Source: Anthonomus grandis grandis (Eukaryota; Arthropoda; Insecta; Coleoptera; Curculionidae). Taken from it: a stretch of 64,000 nucleotides of DNA. Positions within the stretch are counted from its first letter, which is position 1; every line of letters starts with the position of its first letter. The notes beneath the pieces are model-generated. The model searched no databases. It saw only the letters and a program-made list of their open reading frames with translations, and was not told the DNA's origin. The stretch covers positions 28,623,127 to 28,687,126 of the forward strand of contig NC_065567.1 in the NCBI RefSeq assembly GCF_022605725.1. The letters are read 5' to 3'. The position numbers and the translations under genes were made by a program. This document shows positions 11,017 through 21,954 of the stretch, one piece after another.

Positions 11017-13135
11017 TAATTTGGTTGGACGCCTATTTCAGCGTTTTTTAAGAGTTGTACAAGATTTTGAAAAAAACATTTTTTTTGGAAAAAATCATTT
11101 TTTTTTCATCAAATTCGAGAAAATGCTCATAACTCAAAAAATTGATCAAATACAACTTTGAAAATTTGTACTTATATTCTCAGGAAAATTTGATTGGACA
11201 CCTATTTCAGCGTTTTTCAAAATGTGTACAAGATTTTGAGATAAACATTTTTTTTGGAAAACAATCATTTTTTTTTTATAAAATTCGAGAAAATGCTCAT
11301 AATTAAAAAAATTGATCAAATACAACTTTGAAAAGTTGTACTTATGTTCTCAGGACAATTTGGTTGGACACCTATTTTAGCGTTTCTCAAAATGTGTACA
11401 AGATTTTGAGAAAAACATTTTTTTTGGAAAAAAATCATTTTTTTTTTCATAAAATTCGAGAAAATGTTCATAACTCAAAAAATTGATCAAATACAACTTT
11501 GAAAATTTGTACTTATATTCTCAGGACAATTTGATTGGACACCTATTTCGGCGTTTTTCAAAATGAGTACAAGATTTTGAGAAAAACATTTTTTTTGGAA
11601 AAAAATCTTTTTTTTTTCATAAAATTCGAGAAAATGCTCATAACCCAAAAAATTAATCAACTACAATTTTGAAAACTTGTACTCATGTTCTCAGGACAAT
11701 TTGGTGGGACACCTATTTCAGCGTTTTCCAAAATGTGTACAAGATTTTGAGAAACACATTTTTTTTGGAAAAAAATCTTTTTTTTCTCATAAAATTCGAG
11801 AAAATGTTCATAACTCAAAAAATTGATCAAATACAACTTTGAAAATTTGTACTTATATTCTCAGGACAATTTGATTGGACACCTATTTCGGCGTTTTTCA
11901 AAATGAGTACAAGATTTTGAGAAAAACATTTTTTTTGGAAAAAAATCTTTTTTTTTTCATAAAATTCGAGAAAATGCTCATAACCCAAAAAATTAATCAA
12001 CTACAATTTTGAAAACTTGTACTCATGTTCTCAGGACAATTTGGTGGGACACCTATTTCAGCGTTTTCCAAAATGTGTACAAGATTTTGAGAAACACATT
12101 TTTTTTGGAAAAAAATCTTTTTTTTCTCATAAAATTCGAGCAAATGTTTATAACTCAAAAAATTGATCAAATACAACTTTGAAAATTTGTACTTATATTC
12201 TCAGGACAATTTGATTGGACACCTATTTCAGCGTTTTTCAAAATTCGTACAAGATTTTGAGAAAAAAAAATATTTTATATAAAAAAATAATTTTTTATTC
12301 TAAAAATTCGACAAAATGTGCATAACTCATAAAATTGATAAGATACAGTTTCGAAAATTTGTACACATATTCTTTGGACAATTTGATTGGACACCTATTT
12401 CAGCGTTTTTCAAAATGTATACAAGATTTTGACATAAACATTTTCTTTGGAAAAAAATCTTTTTTTTTTTTCATAAAATTCCAGAAAATGCTCATAACTC
12501 AAAAGATTAATCAACTACAATTTTGAAAATTTATAATTATGTTCTGAGGACAATTTGGTTGGACACCTATTTCGGCGTTTTTCAAAATGTTTACAAGATT
12601 TAGAAAAAAAAAATTTTTTTGGAAAAAATCATTTTTTTTTCATAAAATTCCAGAAAATGTTCATAACTCAAAAAATTGATCAAATACAATTTTGAAAACT
12701 TGTACTCATATTCTCAGGATAATTTAGTTAGATACCTATTCCAGCGTTTTTCAAAATGTGTACAAGATTTTGAGAAAAAATTTTCTTTTTGGAAAAAGTC
12801 ATTTTTTTTCTCATAAAATTCGAGAAAATGCTCATAACTCAAAAAAGTGATCAAATACAACTTTGAAAATTTGTACTTATATTCTCAGGACAATTTGGTT
12901 GGACACCTATTTCGGCGTTTCTCAAAATGTGTACAAGATTTTGAGAAAAACATTTTTTTTGGAAAAAAATCTTTTTTTTTTCATAAAATTCGAGAAAATG
13001 CTCATAACTCAAAAAATTGATCAAATACAACTTTGAAAATTTGTACACACATTCTCTGGACAATTTGATTGGACACCTATTTCAGCGTTTTTCAAAATTT
13101 GGACAAGATTTTGAGAAAAAAAAAATTTAGAAAAA
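11017..13135. repeat. Tandem satellite array, about 12 copies of a ~170-bp unit
   Basis: The phrase GGACACCTATTTCAGCG recurs (with small changes) near 11029, 11199, 11369, 11541, 11711, 11881, 12051, 12221, 12392, 12565, 12736, 12907 and 13077, a spacing of 170-171 bp. Each unit also holds an A/T-run block, AAAATTCGAGAAAATG, CATAACTCAAAAAATTGATC and TACTTATATTCTCAGGAC. The interval 11463-11802 is nearly identical to 11803-12142, i.e. a 340-bp dimer duplicated as a block. The array shows no gene; open frames in it are by-products of low complexity. The unit is close to nucleosome-repeat length. Confidence 0.95.
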
Positions 13136-13933
13136 AAGACGGTATAGGTAGTTAACAATAGTAAAAATTAGAGTTGTCCTTTATTAAAAATCTATAAAAT
13201 TTTAATCACATATAGCAAATAACTCAAATATTTTCCCCATTTTTAGAGACATTAAGCTTGATACATTCGACACTGGAAAAAGAAAAATCATTATAATATA
13301 TAACAGTAATAAAACCCATTAATGTCTTAAACACTTAAAATAAATGATTAAACTTATTATTTTTTTTATTTCTTTAATTGAAAATGGTAATGCGCGGTAT
13401 AATTTAATTCCTCTGTGATAAATTGATTTAAATCCCATCATACATGTATTAAAATCAGTTAAATATCAGTGGTTCTGCTGTCTGGTTTCGTAGTTATGTA
13501 AACCGTTGACTTTATTATAGTTTATTGCAGAATTTTTTGATCCCATTACAATAAAGTGTATATGTTCTCAATCAATATAAAGAAATTGGGTATATATATG
13601 TATAAAGAGTTGGCTAAACCTCCTCCTGTACGTTTTAATGGGCCTAAAGAATTATATATTAAAACTCCTCATCGCGACTTCCACCATAACGAGTGCCAGT
13701 AACGTTGCAAGAAACTTCCATTTCCTACATCAAACTTAAAAATAATTCCTTAACTTTTCCATAATATTTCCCAATAAACGAACTCCTCCAAAACAGAATC
13801 AACCCTTACGGGTTAACAGGTGGAAGTAAATAACTCTGTAATGGATTATCCGCTTGATTAACTACAGCCATCTGGGCTTCTTGATAAACTGCGGATTGGA
13901 TGTGGCCCAAAAGGGCTCTAGCGCCAGTTGAAC
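13136..13933. other. Gap: AT-rich spacer and probable promoter of the cupin gene
   Basis: No gene or repeat was recognised. The last 200 bases before 13934 are less AT-rich and presumably hold the promoter and 5' UTR of the plus-strand gene that follows. No clear TATA or initiator could be assigned. Confidence 0.4.
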
Positions 13934-16190
13934 ATGGAGAAAGCGAAAGAGCAGTTCGCGGAGATTTTATGTAAGTTCAATAGCTCGAACATCCCAGTAG
14001 AGAAACTTGAAAAGTTGAGAATTCGAAAAAAGTTGTCACATCATGAAAAGAGAAAGTGGTGCCTAAAAGTGTTTTGTGCTGCCCTGTTCACTTATTTTAT
14101 TCTCTCTAAGATTCATTTGATAAACACTTATGATGTGAGTGTGTTGCGAAACAGTTTTTCCTATAGTATTTTTTGCAGTGTATTTTAGATATGCCTTCAG
14201 AAATCCCGAGGCTATTTCGCTCCCCGGAATACTGTGACATTTGCGAGGGTGTCTCAAGCATCCCTAAGATCTCAAACGTCACTTCCGAAGAATTTCTTGA
14301 GAAGTACATCAAACCCAATCACCCCGTGGTAGTAGCAGATGGAGCCCGAGAATGGCCCGCATTAAAACTGTTTAATTTCGACTTTTTTAAGCAGCTTTAC
14401 AGCTCGGTTGAGATGAACCGCAACAAACACCGGAACTGCCAGTTTTTCCCTTACAAAACCGAGTTTGAGTCCTTGCAGGAGGTTTTTAATATGAGCAAGG
14501 ACAGAGCCATGCTGAAACCGGGCGAAAAACCTTGGTATATTGGGTGGAACAATTGCAATGACGAAGCAGGGAGGTATCTTAAGAAGTTTTATGATAAACC
14601 GTACTTTTTTTCTGGAATGGTTGAAAATATTGCTCTTAGTTGGATCTTTATGGGAGGGCCAGGACATGGTGCACATATGCATGTACGTATTACGCTTATC
14701 CCTATAAAAAGGCTCTAATAACACCTATTTTAAAGAAAGCTAAGTCTAATATTGCTAATACACAACCAATTAGCATATTACTCACTGCCTCAAAATTTTT
14801 GTAGATCTTGACATTAAAAATATCTTGCCAAAGTTCTAGTCTAGTTTACGACAAGGCTATAGTTGCACTTGTTGTATTATAGTGGTTGCTGCCCCGCTAT
14901 ATTAATTGACATGTTAAAGGCATTAAATTATTTGATAAAAAGGAGCCAAACTGTTCGACTGCTCGATGAGCTTGGTAGACCGATGCTGTTCTTAATTTTT
15001 ACTGTTAATATCATAAATGTTATAAATAATTCCTTATACTATATATACGTTGATGATCTTCAGATTTATTTGCCATTACTACAGATCTTATTAAAAAGAT
15101 CTCGAGAAATCTTATAGAAAATAATAATAACGGTAATGACACTATGGTCAATTGGAAAGAAAAAGCATATATATTGTATATGGATCAAAATATCGTGAAA
15201 TTTGATTTCCATATGGATAATTCATATTTTAAATTAAAACAATTTATGAATATAAATATATATTTTCGCAGGAAGCAATTTTTTTTAATATCGCCAATGG
15301 AGGTTTTTGGAAATACTCTATTTCAGTATTCATACATTTGCGTGTACCAGAAGTAGATGCTTATTTTACAAGCCTCACTACGTTTATTATATTTTTAAAT
15401 TCTAAATAAAATACATGAATTTTGATACAACGTGCACTCATTATAGTCATCACTGTCTAGAAAAAATATTTTAATACTTGCATATAAAATTTATTAACTG
15501 GCATAAAAAATTGACACCTGCTATAAAATTTACTAGATTCATCAACCGAATCACCATTTAAAGATTGTTTATTTACTAATATTCCAAGTCTCTTGTACTG
15601 TTTCCTAATTTAGATATAGTGATTTTTTAGTGTTTTAAATTTCTTAAACCCGAATATTCAGCTGAATTTATTTAATCTTGTTTTCAGTATCAAGCAGCAG
15701 CTATATAAATAAAATACTTGAAAATTTTAAAACTTTAAGCTGTCCGTGTTTTAAGAAGAATTAAAAGACTTAATTGAACTAGAAAACCAATGAAACATAG
15801 TATGCAACTGTGTGTAAATTGTTAAAAACTGCTACCTATTGTCTTTTGTATATAAGTCAATAAAAGGTTTATTATTATTATTATTATTATGAATATAATG
15901 TTGTCCACTTTATTTATTATAGGTGGACAACGTCCGTTATCCATCATGGCAAGCCCAACTGAAAGGGAGGAAACTATGGAAGTTAGCTCCACCTCCAGAA
16001 TGTTACTACAAATGTCAGCAGTTGGAAGTTGCCATGGAACCTGGAGAAATTAGTGAGTGAGTGATGCACCTAATTCAATATCCAAATAACCATGAGATTT
16101 TCAGTTGTTCTGGACACCAACAGATGGTATCATCAGACCATAGTTCTACCCGGTGAGATTAGCATTACCATTGGGTCAGAGTTTGACTAA
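13934..16190 (+). CDS. Membrane-anchored cupin/JmjC-like protein (putative Fe(II)/2-oxoglutarate oxygenase fold)
   Basis: Four exons, 13934-14134, 14179-14682, 15923-16052 and 16105-16190, give 306 aa with consistent phases. The start is the first ATG (MEKAKEQ); an upstream TTG is not needed. Residues about 45-65 (CLKVFCAALFTYFILSKIHL) form one transmembrane segment, so a single-pass, possibly type II topology is likely. The C-terminal two thirds look like a cupin_8/JmjC domain: HPVVVADGAREWPALK near its start, an HVD metal motif spanning the exon 2/3 junction (GHGAHMH|VDN), and a distal histidine in RWYHQT, together a complete HxD...H triad. The protein ends soon after the last beta strand (ISITIGSEFD), as in minimal members. 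The substrate is unknown. Intron 3 holds a LINE remnant. Confidence 0.85.
14703..15895 (+). mobile_element. Degenerate LINE remnant with (ATT)n tail in intron 3 of the cupin gene
   Basis: Frames around 14705-14800 read ITPILKKAKSNIANTQPIS and then ILLTASKF, a decayed version of the 'IPI.K......YRPISIL...SK' block of LINE reverse transcriptases. The stretch 15047-15075 resembles a decayed YxDD box region (YVDDLQIYL). A 3'-UTR-like sequence with AATAAAAGG precedes an ATT trinucleotide run at about 15870-15890, the usual tail of such elements. The middle is too decayed to read, so one insertion or several is uncertain. Confidence 0.6.
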
Positions 16191-16603
16191 ATATGCATTG
16201 TAATTTGGTATTTAATAAACCCTTTTTTCTTGGCACGATATTTGTTTAATTTGTTATAGTTTCGCGATATATGTGACAGGGGAATGATTAGTCACTTATT
16301 TTATGAGTATTACGTCATTTATAGTAAAAAGAAGAAGAAAATAGACTTATTCACGTATTTTAAAGAAATATGAACTTAAATCTTTAACAATATCTTCGTT
16401 ATATTTAATGTCAGTTAAATAAGTTTTAAATACAATAATTTACTTGAGAACAATCAAGAACCTCCTGACTTTAAAAAAAAAAAAATTCAATCAAATTCAA
16501 AAAAAAAATTTCTTAATAAAACTGTCCAACAACAGCAGGAGCAATTACACTAAAAACAAGAACACAGAACTTAAAAATAAACGTTAAAAATAAATTAATA
16601 GTT

Positions 16604-16786
16604 TTATCGTAAATGTTCAAAATGTTGTCCGTTATTTTTAATGCACTGGTTTAATCTCTTCTGGGTGGAGTTGACAGCTGACTCAATTTCCTCTCTTGGT
16701 ATACTATTTATCGCATTTTGAATTCGGACTATCATGTCTTCTCGAGTAGTTGGTCCAGTTTTATATACTAAATCCTTCAAAGAATT
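16604..16786 (-). mobile_element. Remnant of a Tc1/mariner-like DDE transposase, C-terminal end
   Basis: On the minus strand the stretch reads TTREDMIVRIQNAINSIPRE, later ending NNGQHFEHLR and a stop (TTA at 16604-16606 on plus). The pattern 'REDM..RI..A...IP.......V....RL..CI..NGGHFEHL' is the usual C-terminus of insect IS630/Tc1-type transposases. The rest of the enzyme is not present rightward within recognisable distance. The flanks 16191-16603 and 16787-17239 are AT-rich with nothing else recognised. Confidence 0.6.
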
Positions 16787-17239
16787 TTGTATAACGTCTA
16801 TTTGTTTATTTTTAAATTAAAACACCAGATGCTTCCCGATTATATTTATAATAAATTAAGAGTTTTTCAAAAAAGAGTAAGGATTTGGTCAATTTCTTTA
16901 GTACAGGTTTTTAAACCTATTTTTTTTTATTTTGGTTATTGTGACTCGACATATTTGCTAAATTATATGAGAATTATCTAATTTGAACCAAGGTGTCGGT
17001 ATATTCACTACCATTATCAAAATAAATAAAATTAATTAAAAATATGAACAAAATATCTTTTCAATCTCTTGTCTACACTCCCTTCAAAACTTCTACCGAA
17101 CTCGACTTTACTTAAAACACTTTTTTTTAATATAATTTCAACGTTGATTGAAAGATAACAAAAACTTCAAAGGTTACTTATTTTGAAATTAAAGAGGTGT
17201 GATCCTAATGTAATTTAATGATAGTACTCTGGTTGGAAT

Positions 17240-17870
17240 CTTTGGTGTGACGCTCAAATTACGAGACAGTTTTAGCACTAACCAAAACTCTTTATTTTAT
17301 TCTCGACACGTGTTTCGCAAGCATCTTCAGGAGAAGATTAAAAGACTCAGTTTTAATTTTCTCCCAAAGATACTAACTAATTTGTTTAATTTGAATTTCT
17401 ATCTTTGTCCTAATTCTAAATTCATCTTGTTGATGCCTTGGTAAGTATGCGTTGCGTTTTCTATAGGTCAAATAAAATGATATTTAATTTGGGCAGAATT
17501 TTTGAAGTAAAATCAAGTTTTTCTGTATCGGATAAAACTATATGACAAATTAATGCCAGTTTTATTTATAAAATTATTATTAAATGTGTTTAACAGTTCT
17601 TGATTTATATTTTTATTATAAAGTAGATTTATTTTATTTATGTGAATTTGTTTTTTGAAAATTATTTAGATAACTCTTATTAATGCAGAAGCATATATAA
17701 TTGAAATCATTTTGATTAACGACATTAAATAAGTTATTTTTTGTATTTCATTATTTAAATTAATTTTATTATATCCATGAAATTGAATTGCTTTAATTGC
17801 TCTTTCTAAGATTTTATTATTTTTGTATGTTGTGTATAATATAGGGGAATGGTTGATTCAATTATCATTT
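17240..17870 (-). mobile_element. Possible Penelope-like element remnant
   Basis: On the minus strand 17700-17840 reads KILERAIKAIQFHGYNKI, and leftward at 17300-17335 stands CTGAAGATGCTTGCGAAACA followed by CGTGTCGAG and an AATAAAATAAAGAG segment. That motif and order resemble the 3' repeat of Penelope-like elements of insects, which can carry hammerhead-like motifs. The coding part is too decayed to confirm; assignment rests mainly on the motif. Confidence 0.35.
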
Positions 17871-17899
17871 TTTATCATTAGTGGGAAAGGCTTACCAGG

Positions 17900-18380
17900 A
17901 ACTTCCTCTGATTTCACATCATATTAAAGATTTTTTGATCATGTTTAGAATAACACCTGTTTACCAGTACCATATTGATCTATTACAGACTGTCCAGCAT
18001 AAGTTTGTCAGGCTGCTGGCCTTTAGGTTAACAAATGATATTTCACATGTAAATTATCTCGAAGGATGTTACATTTTTGGCCTTCAAACACTAGAATCTA
18101 GACGACATTGCAGCCAGATGTTTTTCTTACATAAACTTGCCAGTGGGCATATTAATTCTATTAAACTTCGAGTCTTCCTAATTTTCATGTTCCAAGTCAA
18201 CATACTAGAAACTCTCATTTATTTAAAGTGCTCTTTCATCGTACCAATTCTAGATCCAATTTCTGTAGTGCAGACATTTTAATGAAAAATTTAGTCAGGT
18301 TGATTTCTTTATGGCGTTTAATGGATTTAGTGTGAAATGTAAGGAACTGCTATCATATTTTGTTCACCATTGATTATCAA
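17900..18380 (+). mobile_element. LINE remnant (C-terminal end of reverse transcriptase ORF)
   Basis: The open frame to 18282 contains YQYHIDLLQTVQHKFVRLLA and LESRRHCSQMFFLHKLASG, matching the conserved '..LE.VQ..F.R.LA... L..RR......LYKL..G' region downstream of the reverse transcriptase in jockey/CR1 elements. The upstream reverse transcriptase is missing, so the copy is 5'-truncated. A perfect 16-bp palindrome (CCATCTTATAAGATGG) lies at 18455-18470 in the following AT-rich sequence, possibly part of its 3' UTR. Confidence 0.7.
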
Positions 18381-18654
18381 AATGTATATTTAGTTTGATA
18401 TCTAAATTTAATTTTTGAATTTTCCATTACACTTTTTTTATGATAGTTTTAAAGCCATCTTATAAGATGGATGACTTAATTATTGTTTTTCAGTCATCAG
18501 TAATACTAAAATCGCTGGTAAAATACCTTTATTAAGTTAAAGTAGCAGATTATAAAAAAATAACATATTCAAACTTAAACAAAAATTCTAAAACAAAACA
18601 AAAAATTTAATTCTGACTAAAATGAAACCCGTATGACACTGTACCCCAGTGTGT

Positions 18655-19266
18655 CTACTTCTTCAAAAGGGGCAAGTTCCATTTGTACTTCTCAATGAGC
18701 ATTCTGTAAGCTTCCGGTGCATCTGTCTGGAAGTGAAACAAAAATTTGCGATCCTCATCGGTCAGTTGATAGGTCGGTTCCGCGGCAATGTTGATAATTG
18801 TGAACAAACTTGGCGGAACCATAAGTTTCAACACGTTGTTCAAAAACGAGTCGAAGTTCTGCTTGGGCTGCTGCTCCATTTCGTCTAGGATCTGCTTCAT
18901 ACGAACGATCTCCTCGCTATTCTTCTTGATCTTCCTCACGAGATCTTCATAAGATGTCGACACACTTGAGCCTACGCTAGACTCGGCCGTTGCATTGTTG
19001 GATCGATTTCTACGTCTTGAAGGGACGGGAGGCGGAGGCGGTGGAAACACAATGTCTTGAATAACACAAGACGCATTTGGTATAATCGTGATTTTTTGGT
19101 CCAAAGTCCTATAACTGATTGGCACCAGTTTCGGAGGCCCTCCGACAACGGTCCTCTGGTTGGATCCACCAGCAGTTGAGGAAGTACTGGGCCTCGATCC
19201 TGAGGTGGACGCAGCTTGTGGCATCAGTTGGTTCAAAGACTTCACTTGAACTCTATTGTATTGCAT
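18655..19266 (-). CDS. Nuclear-type protein with the C-terminal module of the neighbouring THAP protein but no THAP domain
   Basis: Predicted 203 aa starting MQYNRVQ. The frame is open upstream to 19301, where TTATTTTCCAG|GATTT is a good acceptor; a likely 5' UTR exon ends at 19454 (AATCG|GTAAGT). Features in order: a Ser/Thr/Gly-rich region, a polyproline run followed by basic SRRRNRS (possible nuclear signal), a short coiled coil (SEEIVRMKQILDEMEQQ), then a C-terminal module: PPSLFTIINI, EDRKFLFHFQTDAPEAYRML, EKYKWNLPLL. The module is clearly similar to that of the protein at 20875-21954, so the two genes are tandem paralogues. I see no C2CH THAP motif here or in the upstream 1.4 kb. The function is unknown; it might pair with the THAP protein. 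Confidence 0.75.
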   Translation of the reverse strand: MQYNRVQVKSLNQLMPQAASTSGSRPSTSSTAGGSNQRTVVGGPPKLVPISYRTLDQKITIIPNASCVIQDIVFPPPPPPVPSRRRNRSNNATAESSVGSSVSTSYEDLVRKIKKNSEEIVRMKQILDEMEQQPKQNFDSFLNNVLKLMVPPSLFTIINIAAEPTYQLTDEDRKFLFHFQTDAPEAYRMLIEKYKWNLPLLKK

Positions 19267-19349
19267 CGGAGCCGGAACTGATGCTGTTTGATCGGTAAAT
19301 CCTGGAAAATAAGGAGTTTTACTTAAACCTGAAAAAAAACATTTCAACT

Positions 19350-20874
19350 GCCTGGAAATAAATTAAATGTTTATTCCAGGCAGTTGAATATCTTCCCAAA
19401 GAGTTTAAAATGAAATGGATGATTATTGGTACATGCCATTGAAGTGTACTTACCGATTTTCCAACCCAACCCAACCTTGACATTACTATGGTGACTTGTT
19501 ATTTTGGATTAAATAATATTTAAGCAATCGTGAACAGCATGTATATTAACATGAATAAATGCTGCTTCATAATTCTTCAATAGACAAAAGAGGAATACTC
19601 AATTATTAATGCAACTATAAAGCATGGGCTTTTTCTTTTTATTTGTATAATATACATATGTTTGTGGTAATTGTATACTGATTATTAATCATTAAATTTT
19701 TTAAAATGTAATATGGTAAATATTAACTAACCTCGTTGTATAACTTGTATTAGTTTTTTTGACTAAATAAATAAATTTCTGGTCAGACCTAATCTTGAAT
19801 TTGCTAAAGTAATAATTATGGTCTCTTAAATACCAATTGGATTGAAAATACCTATTCAGCACAAATTTGTCAAGTTTATGAGATTTATCTTTTCAAGATC
19901 AAGTATCTAACACTAAATCCCTTGTCACAAGAGTATCTATCTAAAAATAGAATTTCTTCAATTTAATTTTACTACTTTACATATAACTATGGCTGTCATT
20001 TTTGATGTGGTCTTAAACTTTTAACTGTATGTCTATAAAAATTATGCTTTGCTTAAAAATTTGTATCAATTTAAATATAATTTTCTTAATCTTTGTGGAC
20101 GCTCTTGTTTGGTCACAACTAGATTACTGCAACCTTGTTTTTTACATTTAACCCATGTTTGAAATGAAATTTAAGAACCACATTACACCAAAATAAAAAA
20201 TACTAGGTGCCCTAAATATCTTTCAGATTACTTCACAGTAAGACAAGATTTACAGTCACTACCTAAGAAACATCTTAAGATTTCAAATACCACTGTATAG
20301 ACTGATGGTTTTGATGTATCTTTATTATACTCTGATGAAGTAAAAAAATTTTTATTAACATTTCATTACTGTACAATTATAAATTTAGCTTTGATACATT
20401 TGACTATGTACTAAAAAAAATACACCCCGATTGAACCAATAATCCATTGAGTATTTTACTAATTTGAAATCTAGATTAGATACGTCAACTTTTGAGATCA
20501 CTTGCCAAACAGTGAAGTAATTTTCTTTTCCAGGACAGCAGGAACCTGATAACTTCTTAAAAATGTGAACAGTTGTGTTTGAATTTAGTTTTGTAATTTA
20601 TCGAAGGGTTATTTAGGGTTTAATTAAAAAAAAATTATAAAGAAATTCAAAAAATTGTAACCACATTACTAAAAAGATCAACAGGAGGTGTCAATTTTTT
20701 TCGGTTTTCTTAAAGTATTTATAGTTATAAAAACCTATGATAAAAATAAAAATATTCTTGTGAAAAACACTATAATTTATTCATAATACATAATCATTAT
20801 AAAGTCTGAATAAATAAAAAAGAAGTGTTAAGATTAAAACAAATGTTACAATATTATGCATAAAACACAATTAA
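19350..20874. other. Gap with weak LINE remnant
   Basis: Apart from the presumed first exon at 19454-19500, this spacer is AT-rich. Around 20090-20160 the plus strand reads WSQLDYCNLVFY, reminiscent of the 'SRLDYCN' block of LINE reverse transcriptases, but no longer match could be followed. Nothing else recognised. Confidence 0.3.
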
Positions 20875-21954
20875 CTATTCAGAAGTTTCTACAATATCAA
20901 CACTCGGTAGGTTCCACTTATACTTCAGAGAGAGCATTTGATAGGTTTCAGGTGACCCTCTATGAAAAGTTGTAAAAAATTCAATATCCTCCTCATCTAA
21001 CTCGTTTTTCTCGCCCAAAATTAAACTAATAATAGTAAATAAGCTTGCAGGTATTTGTGGTTGCAGCTCACTCAAAATAGTCTTAATATCTGGTTTGGGT
21101 GGCTCCATTATCTTTTCCTTTAACATTCTTTTGATGCTAGCGATGTCTCGACTGTGCTGCTTGATTTTCTTTAAATAGTTTTTATTTACTCCAGGTTTTG
21201 GTGCTGATGGTGTAACAACTTCTGGTTTCTGTGGTTCACTTGAACCATTTTCATATACTACTTCAACGCTTTCTTGTTCCTCATTATCAATGGGAACAAC
21301 TTCCATACTAGAACTACTTGGTTGCACTACAGTTGGTTTAACAGTTTTTGTTGGTCCAGGAGGGGTGTTTATATTAGCGATTTCTTTCTCTGCTGCAGTT
21401 AAAATGCATGAATTACCAGAAACTTTTGTAAATCGATTTGATGTTGGGGGCTTAGCAGGTTTCCCTTGTGTGTTACGAGTAGGTTGGGCAGAGTTTGTTT
21501 TAACTAAGACCCCATTTTTAATAATATAAGACTCAATTTTGGGTGAAATGGTGAACATATTTTCAGTGTCCAATACAAAAACTGTGCCATCATCATTGGC
21601 TGGTATAACTCTCACATCATTATACTGATTTGAAGGTGTGTAAACTGGAGCTGGATCAGGCTCCATTGGAGATGTTGGTTGTTCCATATAGTCTCCGTCA
21701 AGGGTTGGTATTGCGGACAATGCAAGTCTCCTTCTTTGATTGTTTGTGAAATACTTTTCCTCAAAATGAACTTCACAAATAACTTTGTTGCGAAGCTGAT
21801 CTTCTTCTAAGTCATAAAAGTTCGGTTTCCCCGAGTTCTCTATCCAAGTAATGCACCGTTCCCTGTTGTTTACTGGGAAATGGAAGAAGTGGATGTTGTC
21901 TGCGAGTTTAGTGGTGTTCAAGCAGGACTTATAAGAGCACCGACAACCACCCAT
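20875..21954 (-). CDS. THAP-domain protein
   Basis: Single-exon ORF of 359 aa starting MGGCRC. The N-terminal ~85 residues form a THAP zinc finger: cysteines at 4, 6 and 11, HFFHFP, an invariant-type tryptophan (RCITWIENSG), a CEVHF (CxxH) pair and a closing AIPTL corresponding to the AVPT-type end of the domain. THAP fingers bind specific DNA through zinc. The middle is low-complexity Pro/Thr/Ser and probably disordered. Residues ~270-359 hold a coiled coil (SRDIASIKRMLKEKI) and the module IPASLFTIISLIL, EEDIEFFTTFHRGSPETYQM, KYKWNLPSV, shared with the gene at 18655-19266. Likely a nuclear transcription regulator; targets unknown. Lack of introns could mean retrocopy origin, but the promoter side is not distinctive. 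Confidence 0.9.
   Translation of the reverse strand: MGGCRCSYKSCLNTTKLADNIHFFHFPVNNRERCITWIENSGKPNFYDLEEDQLRNKVICEVHFEEKYFTNNQRRRLALSAIPTLDGDYMEQPTSPMEPDPAPVYTPSNQYNDVRVIPANDDGTVFVLDTENMFTISPKIESYIIKNGVLVKTNSAQPTRNTQGKPAKPPTSNRFTKVSGNSCILTAAEKEIANINTPPGPTKTVKPTVVQPSSSSMEVVPIDNEEQESVEVVYENGSSEPQKPEVVTPSAPKPGVNKNYLKKIKQHSRDIASIKRMLKEKIMEPPKPDIKTILSELQPQIPASLFTIISLILGEKNELDEEDIEFFTTFHRGSPETYQMLSLKYKWNLPSVDIVETSE

Noticed and set aside
11100..13063. Several open frames of 60-90 codons inside the satellite array (e.g. 12335-12526, 12851-13063)
   Set aside because: They are translations of the tandem repeat, rich in Phe/Lys/Asn from A/T runs, and repeat at satellite period; no start context or splice sites.
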